This document shows, piece by piece, positions 54,088 to 64,000 of a DNA stretch of 64,000 bases. A model generated the notes under the pieces. That model saw only the letters and a program-made list of their open reading frames with translations. It made no database searches and was not told the DNA's origin. The stretch is from Adiantum capillus-veneris. Its lineage: Eukaryota > Streptophyta > Polypodiopsida > Polypodiales > Pteridaceae. The stretch spans positions 52,199,119 through 52,263,118 of the forward strand of contig CM043952.1 of NCBI GenBank assembly GCA_014529385.2, given 5' to 3'. The translations under genes were made by a program, and so were the position numbers. Every line of letters starts with the position of its first letter. Position 1 is the stretch's first letter.

Positions 54088-54861
54088 TTAGTACACCTCA
54101 TCATCCCCACACAAGCAGACATCTACCACCATTTGGCCTATAAATTTTTCATAAAGGAGAGAGTTGGATTCTCTTAAAATTTCTACTTGCTCTATAAGAA
54201 TAGCATCCTTTGACATCATGTCTTGCTCCCTCTCAACCTCCTTGCTTGCTTTGATATCCTGGGCCTTTCTTGTCTCATACTGACGTGTAACATCTTCAAT
54301 GACAACCCCTAAATTTTTATGCTGCCTGGAAGGGGGGATATTTAAAATTTGGAAGGCCTTAGGATCCTCACTGGGGATAAGCTCAAGAGCCTTATCAAAC
54401 TTGTAGCCCATCCTTGACACAAACACAAAATCTTTGCTCATAAGTGTGACCCTGTGAGCAAATGCAGCTGCAATGTAGCTATCATTCATTAAGTCTATAA
54501 GAAAATCCTCAGCAGCCTCCTGAAGGCACATCAAGGCTTGAGGTTGCCACCTTACTAAAACAAAGGTTTTGATATTCATCATGCTCACAAGTCTATCTGA
54601 TATCTCTTTGACAACTCTCATGAAAGGTAGCTTTGGAATGAGAAGACAAGTAGACTTTTGTGCTTTTCTTATGTCCGTTAGAGATTTGACTTGATAATTC
54701 AATATTTTTATAGCAGTAGGCCTCTAGCGGGGTTGTGTAGGTGGTTTCCCTTGTTTCTTTACAACCTCTGGATCGACTGATTCTTTTTGGTTGTCATCAT
54801 CTTTCTCTGAATCTTTTGGGGCTTTGTAAACTTTTCTTGCATTTTGTTTTGTCCTCGCCAT
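54088..54861 (-). pseudogene. Histone H3 variant (CenH3-like core) in a transposon
   Basis: The ATG at 54861 starts MARTKQNARKVYKAP, the canonical H3 tail (ARTKQ, ARK with K4 and K9 in place; T6 is N). An acidic/basic linker follows. Codon 46 is TAG (54724-54726) at the position of the aromatic in H3's R-Y/F-R-P; RPTAIK follows. The histone fold then reads IRKAQKSTCLLIPKLPF (17 of 24 identical to H3 through VVKEI), RWQPQALMCLQEAAEDFL and HRVTLMSKDFVFVSRM. RW, EAAED and VTLM-KDF are features of plant CenH3 rather than canonical H3 (RF, EACEA, VTIM-KDI). The segment between the first helix and RW is about eight residues longer than in H3. About 90 further residues, Glu/Lys-rich with coiled-coil character (VEREQDMMSKDAILIEQVEI), follow to TAA at 54088. 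No intron in the histone part. After the TAA the same frame continues into the Ulp1 gene, so a fused protein is possible. Confidence 0.9.
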
Positions 54862-55929
54862 TTGATAGTTGAAAACTTCTGTCTTTTGTCACAAGAATCT
54901 TCAAAACAAGACCCACAAAGAGGTCAAAGCAACTTCTAAAGTATCCAGAACAATGCGAAAAGAGATCCTCCAACAATCTGGAAGAGCTTGGTATGACGTA
55001 GCTTCGAAATATGAAAAAATACCGTAGGACGCGATAGGAGGTCCTCCCAAAATCTATAAGAGCTTGCTATCGCATCCTACAGGAAGATGATGAGCTCGGT
55101 ATTGCGTGGCTCAAAAATATGAAAAAACACCACAGGAAGCAATGGGAGGGACACCCACAGTCTAGAAGAGCTCGCTATCGTGTCATACAGGAACACGATA
55201 AACTCGCATTCACGTCTTATGGGAATATGAAAAGATACCACAGGACGCGTCGTGTGGTAAATCATGCAGAAAGGGGGTGTGCGGGTGGATGAAATAACAC
55301 GAAAGAGGGTGTGCAGGTCGCTCAAAGAAGAGATGTCGGAGGATGCTTGAGGTACAAAATGATGCGAACGTATTTTTTGGGGGAAGGTGAAAAATGAGCA
55401 CGTGACTCGAGCTTTTTATACAACCGATCGTCTGTACAATGACCGTTGGAAGCATGCAACATGCAACGTGTGCATGAATGACACGTGCCCATAACGGTCA
55501 TTTTTTACCTCCTTATATAAAGCTTGATCTCGTCTTTTTGTGGTGTTGTACTTTTTTTGGTGTTGCAGGATGCGAGAATCTTCTCAACTCTCAACTCTAT
55601 CATGGCTTCTCTCTCAACTCCATCATGTTGGTACCGCACGACGCGAGGGTGTCACCTTGAAAACTCTGGAGCGTGCGTCTATCGCTTCGTTCAGGCTTCT
55701 TTGGGCGCGTTTTTATGGACAAGCATGACACAATAGATGAAGGCCGCAGATTGTGTCGCGTGCTTCTATCGTGCCATTTGGGTTTTGCTGCCTAAAGCTC
55801 TGCATGATGCGATAGTGGTATTCCGCAAATTGTGCCTGGGGCTTCTATCGCGCTGTTTGGGTTCTTCTTTGGTATTAGCCTCTGCATTTTGGTCTAGCTT
55901 CTTCGATTTGAACTTTTTTCCAACAAACC
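54862..55929. promoter_or_regulatory. Divergent intergenic region with 108-bp tandem repeats
   Basis: It separates the histone-like gene (minus) from the gene at 55930 (plus). Three diverged units with a spacing of exactly 108 bp are marked by ATATGAAAA at 55009, 55117 and 55225, each followed by a CCACAGGA-type word. The word CTATCG recurs on both sides of the region (about 55067, 55165, 55680, 55767, 55846), and the right part has its own ~79-bp repeat (TTCTATCG...TTTGGGTT). Repeats in a shared upstream region could be binding sites for an element-encoded protein; that is inference. Confidence 0.55.
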
Positions 55930-57509
55930 ATGAACGAAGGTCGTGAAGAGATTTTAGAGGAGAGTCCAAGTGAGAAGCTCTTGATTGTTGTCATGGATGG
56001 TGGTGAGACAGGGAATTGTACACCAAGGCATATGAAATATACAACCCTTTGTTTGATCTTGCAACTTTATGCTAGACTATTTGAAGGACTTCTTGTCATA
56101 AGAATTTAAAGAGTTTGAAGAGGCAGTTGAAGGCAAGTGTTTGGTTTTAGATGGTAAGACTTATTGCCATCTCAGTGAATTTACTACCAACTCAATTGAG
56201 AAAGGCAAAGTAACAAGGAGGTTTATATTTTCTAAGAATACTTCATTTACTTGTCCACCTACCATTTATTTTCAATTGCATTCAAAGCCTTGCAACCTTG
56301 TTACAAAAGAAGTTGCCTTTCTTTTCTTTTTGTTCCTTGAAGTTGACATGCAAGGCAAAGGTGATGAAGTGAAAGATATAGACAAAGAGGTAACAAATAC
56401 AAATATTTCCACAGTTTTGCAGCTAGAGAAAAGTGAAATTCTAGAAGAGGAGGAAATTGATGTTGCAGCTGAGGAGGAGGAGAGTACAAATTTTGATGTG
56501 GCTCAATTTAGAGCTAGTACTGTCATTGACGAGCCAGCAGAGGAGGTAGAGGTGTCTGAAGCTTCCCTTATTGTTCCAAACCTTCCCTACTTCTATATCA
56601 ATGGAAAAGAGTATCCCTCTCCATTATATCCAATGTCTGCTTAATATGATGGAGGACTACTTTATTGCAACCATTTCTAAGCTTCTAAGGTGGCCGAAGA
56701 TTTTATTGACACAGAAGAATAGTCAAACGAGAATTTTTTGCCACATGATCTTCAGAAATCCAATAAATATTTTCTTCCTGCTCCTGATGCACTTTCTCTA
56801 TGCATGAAAAGAGTGGAAGAGGAGAAACCTTCCCTCAAAGATGAGGATTTTGAGAAGAGACTTGTTGAACTTGGCATCCAATCTTTTGGCAGAGACTTTA
56901 AGCTGAAAAAGATTGGAAAGGACGTTGACATAAGAGAGATGACTGGGTCATTGCCGAGGATGAGTTGAAAAGGTAGATTTAGTTTCACCTTGATCTCCCA
57001 TCTGAAATCTTCCTTTTTTTTCAAGTTGTTTTAATTACTCATTATGTCTTGTTTTGCAGATTGAACTCCTTGACAAAGACAATTTTCTTGGGAGAGCTAA
57101 AGGCTCGAGAGGGAAAGCAATAGAGGGAACTTCAAGAAGGGATGCCTCCTCTCTCATGCACTACATGCCTACATTGGATAGTGCCACCTTTTGTGCTTTT
57201 CACATGCAGTATTCTGAAGATCCTTAGTTGCTAATATTTGCCCTGATGATATTGTCACGGTTTTTGGGGTACACTCCCCTTCAAATCAATGCAAACAAGA
57301 TCATGCTACTTGAGAGAGCTACAAAACATAGAATATTTGGGTATAGTGCAGGCTTTAATGCCTCAAGAGTAGGATACTTTCTTTGCTACTCTAGCTATGC
57401 AGTAGTAGCTGAGGACACAAATGTCAACCTTCTTGGGGGCTATAAAAGAAGAAAGTTTTTGAGATATAGGGGTGACATGCCTAGAGATATCAAAAAGAAC
57501 AAAACCTGA
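55930..57509 (+). pseudogene. Transposon gene of unknown function, acidic
   Basis: The ATG at 55930 gives MNEGREEILEESPSEKLLIV and CTPRHMKYTTLCLILQLY. A frame change leads to KEFEEAVEGKCLVLDGKTYC and a Glu-rich stretch (56440-56500, LEEEEIDVAAEEEE), stopping at 56642. Further pieces are KSNKYFLPAPDALSL and KRLVELGIQSFGRDFKL. An intron with donor AAAAG-GTAGAT (about 56976) and acceptor TTTTGCAG (57060) joins DELKR to LNSLTKTIFLGEL. Downstream frames (to 57509: INANKIMLLERATKHRIFGY) are plausible but interrupted. I recognise no domain. Its end converges with the transposase gene. Confidence 0.5.
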
Positions 57510-57587
57510 TGTAAATTTGACATTTTTTGCACCAAAATATCTTTTAATTTGAATTTGGATCTCTTTAGAAAGATTTAGTACAAAGTT

Positions 57588-60118
57588 TCAAAGTGAAGCA
57601 TTAATCTCCATGTGTGGTTGAGCAGCATGGTTGTTTGATCTCATTCGTTGTAAATGCCTCCTATAGAACCAATTGAATAATTTCTTTAGTCCATTGCTCC
57701 TTCTTTGTCCCCCTCCTTTTCTCGTACATTTGAGAAAAGAAGTCCTCGCTTGAAAGTGAGATTTTTCCATGCCCTGAGTATTCCATGTTGCAAGGGGTCC
57801 TTGTTTTACAAAATATGGACCATGCAGGTACAAAATATGCTAAAAATTTAAAAACAAGGTTAGTTCAACTCATAGGATGCAATATAAAATACTATCCAAA
57901 CTTTAAAAAGTAATTGAATACTCACCACGTAATATGTGATGTCTTTTTCTCCCCAAGCATCTTTAATAGCAGTTATTAAAATCTTTATTGTCTTTTTAAA
58001 GTCATCTGCATAAGTAGTAGAGCTAATTTGTTGTCTCAAAATTTGCAAAATATTGTCGAGCTTCTTCATAACTTCCATGTGTTTGTTGGCTACATCTGGT
58101 CTACTTTTGACATTGCTTGTTATTACACAAAGATCCTTCCAGTAGTTCCACATAGCATCAACTTGTTTGTTTTCATGGTTACTCAAAAATCTTTTGGCTT
58201 TTGCTCCACCCATTGAAACATCTTGCAAAACATCACCCGTTCCTTTTGAAAGAGTAGGATCTTTTTTTAGATGCACTTGACCACCATGAAAACCCATTTG
58301 AGAGAGCAAAGCCTTGCATTTTTCTATGCACTCGTCTGCAAGTTTACTTTGGCTTAATAGAATATGCATAATCAAAATGGAGTCGACACAATTTGTCCAA
58401 GATTCTAATCTCTGCATGCATTGTACATATATGTACATTCTTTAAATTTATTGCTATAATTGGATCCCAAATCATAGAAGACGATGGGTAGTTGATGATG
58501 TTCACACTATTTCTTGATGGTGGTTTTCCAACCTCATGTTAAGCAAGCCATCCTTTTGTTCTAGTGTTTTCCATGCAATATAGACATGGATACTTGGTAT
58601 TGGCACCTACACATACACCAAACATGCACTTCAATGCTTTTAGGTCGGCACTCAAGTGCCATTCTACAATAAAGTCACCCATGCCATCTACACGGAGTTT
58701 TTCATCTGCATTTTGGTTCTGTATAATAGAAGGGATATCGGTCTGCAAAAAGAGCCATTTCAATGTATCGTGATTTTCTACTGGTATTTGAGCTGATCCG
58801 ATCCACCAAAGTTCCATTGAGTTTTGTGGTATGGGGAATCAAGCTTACCTTGGCTATAATCCAATGCTCTATTCATTATGGATATGGATACTCTTTCCAT
58901 TTTTTGAGATTTTTGAATTTGAGCGTCATCCAATTTCATAACAAATTAAGTTTTCCTTCACAATCTACTTCTCACATGTTATAGTATCTCACCATAGCAG
59001 ATTGAACTTTTTTTACACTCATCCAAATGTTATTAAAAACATTATACTCAAAAAAAGATTTTTTTTTTCTGTTTTTCATATGGCATCGTTCCTTCTATAT
59101 GATAGTACTCTCCAAAATGTTCGGGTATTTCTTCATTTAACAGAGTCCTTACTTTTCCAACATTGTGAGGTCTAGGCAACCCAAAAGCTTTAATCTTGTA
59201 ATACTTTAAAACCTGAAGCTAGGTTTTAGAGATGGCCCTATAACCCCTTCTACTCACCCCCACTGTGTCACAAACTTCTTGTATTTGAGAAGGATGGACC
59301 AGTAAACCCATATCTTTCAGTAAATTTTGAAATGCCAATTTCTTATGAGTTCGATTTTCAAGAAGTTTCAAAAGTTTCAAGATGTCACTTTTGCTCATTA
59401 CCTCATTCAAAAATCTCACCCTTTCTTGAACATTGGACATATCAAATCCTAAAAGACTAGTCACATGTTCTCTAGTAATCTTTAATCTTTTTTTCTTTGT
59501 CCAGAACCTTCTGTTAAGTTTACTACATCTCTCATTCATTTTACTCGTGCTCTCAATCATATTGGAGTTTCTTTTAAAGTTTAAAGATGATGATTTTCTT
59601 GTTTTAGAGATACTATTTGGTTTTTCAAGTTCTAAAATTCTTGTTGCATTTGAAGACAAAGCAATTTCAAGATATTGAATGTAATGTGTATGATCAATGT
59701 GTCAATGAGATAGCCTAGAACTATATCCTAGTAAGCCATCAACCCCATCACCAACAAATCTCATCAAATCATGAGGTGTGTGAAAACATGGATACCTTCC
59801 AGTGCTAGGATCCGGTGGATACAAGCTCCCATATGTCCATATATCAATGTGTTTCTTTCCCTCGTTGCAAAGTTGTTGTGCTTCATTTGAAGTTGTAATT
59901 GGTCTGTGATAGACACTCCGCGTAGTAGCATATTCTTGGCTTAGGTTAATGTTCAAGTGAAACTTATGGTTATCACTAATGGAAGATGTATTACTCACAC
60001 ACAGAAAGTATAATAAAAATAACGTAGTAGCATAACAAGGTGTATCAGAGAAGAAGAGACAAAGCTCGTGAATGGTGAGAGAAAAAAGAGAGATTGAGTG
60101 ATTCAAAAGTGGAAACAA
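57588..60118 (-). pseudogene. Candidate DDE transposase of unrecognised family
   Basis: Minus strand. The N-terminal frame 60118-59219 (one TGA at 59702, then TAG at 59219) contains HNKFHLN-like and KKKRLKITREHVTSLLGF, VCDTVGVSRRGYRAISK, then LPRPHNVGKVRTLLNEE. Later pieces: FVMKLDDAQIQKSQKMERVS followed by a GTAAGC donor; GDFIVEWHLSADLKALKC with a Cys pair CLYCMENT (58539-58817); VHICTMHAEIRILDKLCRLH; GGAKAKRFLSNHENKQVDAM; and, across a clean intron (donor GTGAGT about 57910, acceptor TTTTTAG about 57838), the exon HILYLHGPYFVKQGPLATWN, TQGMEKSHFQARTSF, ending at 57588. Conserved D (KLDD), D (SADLK) and E (GMEKS) would fit a DDE/D catalytic triad. Family assignment, triad and start are inferences; several frame lesions exist. 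Confidence 0.6.
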
Positions 60119-60332
60119 CTATTTGGTGCCAAGTGAAGTAAATAAGAACAAATTTTAAGGTGAGCCACAAAGGAATGTGAAGAAAATGATATCTTTTTGA
60201 ATCTTTAGAGATATATACCTAGATATGCTTTAGATTGCATATATATGCTTGAAATGACCAAAACGGACAAAGTTGGAGCCGTTTTGACCATAAACGGCTC
60301 TACTAATTAGTAAGTTAACCAATTCCTTATAG

Positions 60333-60358
60333 ATCCCTTTTTGAGTCGTTTTTGGCCC
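60333..60358 (-). repeat. Right terminal inverted repeat
   Basis: In reverse complement GGGCCAAAAACGACTCAAAA then AGGGAT, matching 50689-50714 at 24 of 26 positions. TA (60359-60360) and then AT follow. Confidence 0.85.
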
Positions 60359-60668
60359 TAATGGGGTAACTATCAATTTTGTTATGGTACCCTTATATTC
60401 ATTGTTATTAGCTAGTACCCAGCCTTTAGACTCTTATATAATCTTACCTTTTCATTATACATCCTTCATCAAGAAAAAAATATCATGGAACATGCTAAGT
60501 CTGTTATTAAAGATAAAATCTTTGTTGTGAAATGGTTAGAAATCCTCCTCATGAAATAAGGCTTCCCTTTTTAGATGGTGGAAATAGTATCCTTGTCAAT
60601 CTCAAGAATGTATGTTCTAAGACTTAGGTCTATGAGCATCCTCTCAATCTCATGCCTCTTCATAGGTT

Positions 60669-61273
60669 TGTCATGCCAAGGGCACAATCCCCAGTGGTCA
60701 AGGACCAAGCCCAAGGGGCCGGCTGCTAGTGTGGATAGGGAATGAGGCACAGGGGGCTATATAAAGCGAGGCTCGGAGGTTCATTCCAAGGCAGTCCCAC
60801 CAGGGCCTTCACACTGGTATCAGATCAAGATAGGATAACAAGTCAAGTACTTAAACTTAATTGATGAGTTACGTCAGCAAGTAGCTTTCATGGAAAGTGA
60901 AAGAGGTACTCTTTTGGGTACATCTATGTTGTGATAACTCGTTTAGCATACTCAAGTGAGTTCTAAATGGAGTTTATACGCTATCCTGTATATGAGATGG
61001 TTACACCAAGATGGTTGCAAAGAGACAACAATGTGGAAAATTAGAATGTTATTCATGATTTTGTTGAACCTCCCGTAGAACCATGTTCTAGTCAGATGCA
61101 CAGTTGGATCCATGAAGGATGTCACTATGGAACACATACATGTATCACCACTCTTGTTTTCGAGGAAGAAAATGCTTCTCCAAGGGGGGGGTAATGTCAT
61201 GGCAAGGGCATAAACCCTGGTGGTCAAGGAGGTTGGGAGGTCAATTCCAAGGAGTCCCACCAGGGTCTTCACA
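60669..61273 (+). mobile_element. Miniature LTR element (TRIM-like), 605 bp
   Basis: 5' LTR 60669-60813 (TGTCATGCCAAGGG...CCTTCACA, 145 bp), then a primer-site relic TGGTATCAGATC (60815-60826), about 380 bp of internal sequence without gag or pol, a polypurine tract (CAAGGGGGGGG) and a 3' LTR 61195-61273 of 79 bp that lacks the middle of the LTR. Flanks are AGGTT and AGGTC, a 5-bp duplication with one change. It may be a TRIM or a heavily deleted element; internal frames just before the polypurine tract resemble the end of gypsy pol. Confidence 0.72.
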
Positions 61274-61329
61274 AGGTCACCCTCGAGCTTAGTTTCATAC
61301 TAATTGACCGTTGGCCTTACATTACTCTC

Positions 61330-62350
61330 CCCTTGGAGAAGTGTTTTCGTCCTAGAAAACAAAAGTGGGAGTTTATTTCCAAGGGAACTAATGTTTTCCC
61401 ACGTGGTACCTTCTTCACGTCGGTCTTTCCACTTGACTGATGCTTTCATAATGCACATAATGATGAGTACATAAATCATGATAGTCTAAAATGCACCCAG
61501 TTCATGCAATTGGGCTGGAGGTTCAATGAAATCAACCAAACTCTCCTGTTCCATGACATTGTCATCCCTATGCAAGCATTTTACATAACGACATACATGA
61601 AAAATGGGATGAATACAAGAGTTTGTAGGTAAAGAGAGTTTGTAAGCCATATCTCCAACTTGCTTGAGTACCTGAAACAAACCACAATATTATCAAAGAT
61701 AATTTAGGTGTTGGCCTGATTTTCAACAAAAGATTGAATTCTTTAACACTTGTAGAATGATGTTTCTCATCAGTGTATTTTTTAAATCTATCATGTCCTT
61801 GTCGAGCATTTTGACAAGAAAGTTTTAGTGTATCCATATGACCTTGGAGAAAATCCTTGAGCTGATAAAGTCTCTCAGTTGCCAATCCCACCATCATTGG
61901 TGATCTAAGTTAAAACCATACATAAGCATGAAAGGACTAAATTGAGTCATCACATGCTTGGCACTATTAGAAGAAAAATCTAAAATAGGGAGATAATTTT
62001 GCCAATCAGATAGCTTTTTGCTAATGTATTCACTTAGCATATCCTCTAGCACTAGATTAACAATTGCAAGTTGCCCATCCATCTCTAGATGATGATTGGT
62101 ATAATGGACGTGTGTTTCCAAACCATTTACAGACAATCTTCAAGAAATGACTTGTAAACATTGGTTGACTATTATTCACAAAATTGTGGTGTAATCCATA
62201 TAATCTATACAGCAAACTTGGCTATAGAGTGAACTTGATTGGAATAAACTTACAAAGTTTAGGCAATCTATCTACAAACACCTATATCGAGCCATCACCT
62301 CGTATGATAGTTGGTATACCCACAATCAACCCCATAGAGATACTGCACTT
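61330..62350 (-). pseudogene. Gypsy integrase and chromodomain relic
   Basis: Minus-strand pieces in order: DRLPKLCKFIPIKFT and HFLKIVCKWF (62340-62130, start of the integrase core), LVLEDMLSEYISKKLSDWQN and PFMLMYGF (61894-62136), ERLYQLKDFLQGHMDTLKLS and RQGHDRFKKYTDEKH (61568-61897), QVGDMAYKLSLP..IHPIFHV (61486-61680), and a chromodomain-like VKWKDRREEGTTWE (about 61400-61440). A purine tract CCAAGGGGAGAG, then TGTAAGGCC, suggests an LTR start near 61310. Many stops. It belongs to a different gypsy family from elements 2 and 3. Confidence 0.8.
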
Positions 62351-62658
62351 CTGGCACAAAAAGCTTCACAAGCTATCACATTCATGAATTTGCATGCCGG
62401 TCTAATTATGCGTTTGCTAAACATTAGGGTCCATAACATGTAATGTGCATGCATTTAGCAAAAACTCATTCGAACCTGCGTTTTGATGACTATAGATGCC
62501 AATGCTTATCACAAATGTTCTGCTCATAGTACACATGAAAGAGAAGGGACTAAAATGTGTAAATAGCTCCATGAGAAGAAACTAAATAATTCCCACTGCA
62601 ATCACTTGAAAACCTTTCTAAAACATTTGGACCATCATAGAATGTGAAGATAAATCAC

Positions 62659-62942
62659 ATCTGGGTGAAAGCATGACTGGGTGGACACCAAAGCTGTGTC
62701 CGGGACATCACTATTTGGAAAATTAATAGCTATAATATGTTTGACAAAGATAGAAGAACCCAAGGCGTGTGATATATCATTGGATAGCTCTTGAAGAGGA
62801 GAATCTAAAAAGCTGTTTGGTACCAAATTTAGAATTAATTTGCAAAAATTTTACTGCCCACCACGTCTAATAGTGCAGCTATTCAAAACTAGTATTCAAG
62901 CCATAAAAGTGTACCACCTAGTCATGCTTTCACCCATCTAGG
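62659..62942. mobile_element. Possible ~285-bp MITE
   Basis: CATCTGGGTGAAAGCATGAC at the left pairs with GTCATGCTTTCACCCATCTA at the right (about 23 of 26 positions including the following bases). The inner part 62768-62860 loosely matches the right arm of the palindromic MITEs (landmark 'ttaatttgcaaaaatttta'). A target duplication could not be defined. Confidence 0.5.
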
Positions 62943-64000
62943 TACAAATAATGAAACACTTTCATTAATAGTACATAGCCTTTCTATATGAGTAGTATGT
63001 ATGAAAAATTGTAACCGAAAAAAATCTTGAAACAACCATCCATTGATGTTCTTAATAGTACTTGTAACAACAACTGAAATTTTCTTGATATGACATGCTT
63101 GAAGTGGTCTAATAAACAAATTTGAGTAGCACATAGGGGAGCTATCTTGATACACAATTGTAGAAACAAGCACCAATGTTAGTCTTAGAGACTTATATTC
63201 TCTTGTGGGGTCACTTAATAATTAGGTCACTAACGCGTGAGTTCAGCATAAGGGGTTATTAAATATCATTTTTTCTCACAATTGCACATACAAAAGGGTG
63301 CCATAAAATAGAATTGAATTTTTTTTACAAATTGAAAAGAAAAAGGATGCATTTGTTTTTTAAAAATTTTACAAATAAGGAGTTTTATAAATAATCCTTG
63401 AATGCACGTGATATACCTAATTTTCACATAGTGACCCCCCCGAGCATATTCTCCACATGTGCAATATGTCTCATATAGTGAATGTAGGTATGAAACCTGA
63501 GTAAAAATAATTCAAAACCCTGCATTTTATAGAGAAGCTTAGGACTCAAGAGTGAAATCTAAGGTTTTCAGGTTTTCCTTGTGCTATTCTTTGTGCCATT
63601 TCTTCATGGATTTGAGGATGCCTAGCCTCTCTCTAAGAATTTTTTGATGCAATTTAGAGGGCTGAGAACTATTGTATCCGGTAGTTGGATTTGGGATTGA
63701 ATGGGAAAAACAAACCCATCCTATAGATTGGAATAGTATATGCGATAAGGGAAGAATGCTTGCTTTCAACTCACACAAGAAACTCTTCAAATGCATATTT
63801 GAGGGAGATCAAACCTCCTACATGCTCTCATGGGACAACTTGCATATGCATATCGTGCGGCAAGTACAAACCATTCTCAATGAAAATTGTGGACAAGGAT
63901 GTAATATTAATAATGAGCTATTAGCAAGGATTTCATTAATGTAATCACGATCAGGTGATTACGTCAATAATTTTAGTATTTACACAAAAAGTATCATGTG
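62943..64000. other. Stretch with no recognisable gene
   Basis: AT-rich sequence. A plus-strand frame at 63672-63944 (YPVVGFGIEWEKQTHPIDWN) begins without a supported start and resembles no family I know. No repeats or RNA genes stand out. Confidence 0.4.

Larger units (their letters stand above)
50689..60358. mobile_element. 9.7-kb DNA transposon with histone H3, Ulp1 and transposase genes
   Basis: Bounded by 26-bp inverted repeats (GG(A/G)C(T/C)AAAAACGACTC, then AAAAAGGGAT) with two mismatches, flanked by TA (50687-50688, 60359-60360) in the context ATTA...TAAT. Inside are five gene regions: plus 51129-52503, minus 52620-54087 (Ulp1-like), minus 54088-54861 (histone H3-like), plus 55930-57509 and minus 57588-60118 (candidate transposase). 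Introns with GT-AG ends are visible. Every gene has at least one nonsense or frame lesion. The superfamily is not one I can name; the TA target and the TIR signature link it to the MITEs at 2878 and 18854. Confidence 0.82.

Noticed and set aside
57588..60118. Assignment of the transposase candidate to CACTA TNP2 or to KDZ transposases
   Set aside because: CLYCMENT recalls the TNP2 Cys pair, but TIR, duplication size and other motifs do not fit. KDZ motifs are not seen.
63672..63944. 90-codon plus-strand frame
   Set aside because: No recognised motif or neighbour to support it; left as possible but not called.

Overview
This window is a stretch of plant nuclear DNA made almost entirely of mobile elements. 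I see no intact host gene and no rRNA, tRNA or CRISPR. The plant assignment rests on the LTR retrotransposons: Ty1/copia and Ty3/gypsy chromoviruses, primed by initiator Met-tRNA (TGGTATCAGAGC), with GT-AG introns in the transposon genes. The species cannot be named from the sequence. Nearly every reading frame is broken by stops or frameshifts, so this is old, nested, repeat-rich DNA.

Layout. 1-6620: LTR-like repeats in inverted orientation, a broken DEAD-box RNA helicase fragment (minus strand, ~970-1459) beside an LTR, and a 441-bp palindromic MITE (2878-3318). 6621-15240: a minus-strand Ty3/gypsy gag-protease relic split by a structurally complete copia element (8992-14526; 192-bp LTRs, target duplication CAACT). 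15922-23300: a second, decayed copia that received a 1.34-kb DNA transposon (A, 17229-18572) and a MITE (18854-20635), which itself received a second copy of the transposon (B, 19263-20602). 24110-37770: two gypsy families rearranged by an ~8.8-kb inversion. 39043-49394: a complete gypsy element with two solo LTRs inside its 3' LTR.

The most striking part is 50689-60358, a ~9.7-kb DNA transposon bounded by 26-bp inverted repeats and a TA duplication. On the minus strand it carries a candidate DDE transposase (57588-60118), a histone H3-like gene (54088-54861) with a canonical H3 tail start and a CenH3-like core, and directly downstream in frame an Ulp1/SENP-type cysteine protease with an H1-like SPKK tail (52620-54087). 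Two plus-strand genes, one possibly BAH-like, complete it. A repeat-rich divergent intergenic region separates the histone gene from one of them. This looks like a transposon with its own chromatin toolkit, now inactivated by several nonsense mutations.

A second theme is a DNA transposon group with CACTAG termini that inserts at TTAA and duplicates it. Three independent insertions are visible (A, B and a distinct 597-bp element C at 34162-34758), each supported by an uninterrupted relative or by a continuous reading frame across the site. The MITEs at 2878 and 18854 share TIR signature and the ATTAAT/TA target with the 9.7-kb element and may be its non-autonomous relatives. 60669-61273 is a miniature LTR element, 61330-62350 a gypsy integrase relic, and 62943-64000 holds nothing I recognise.
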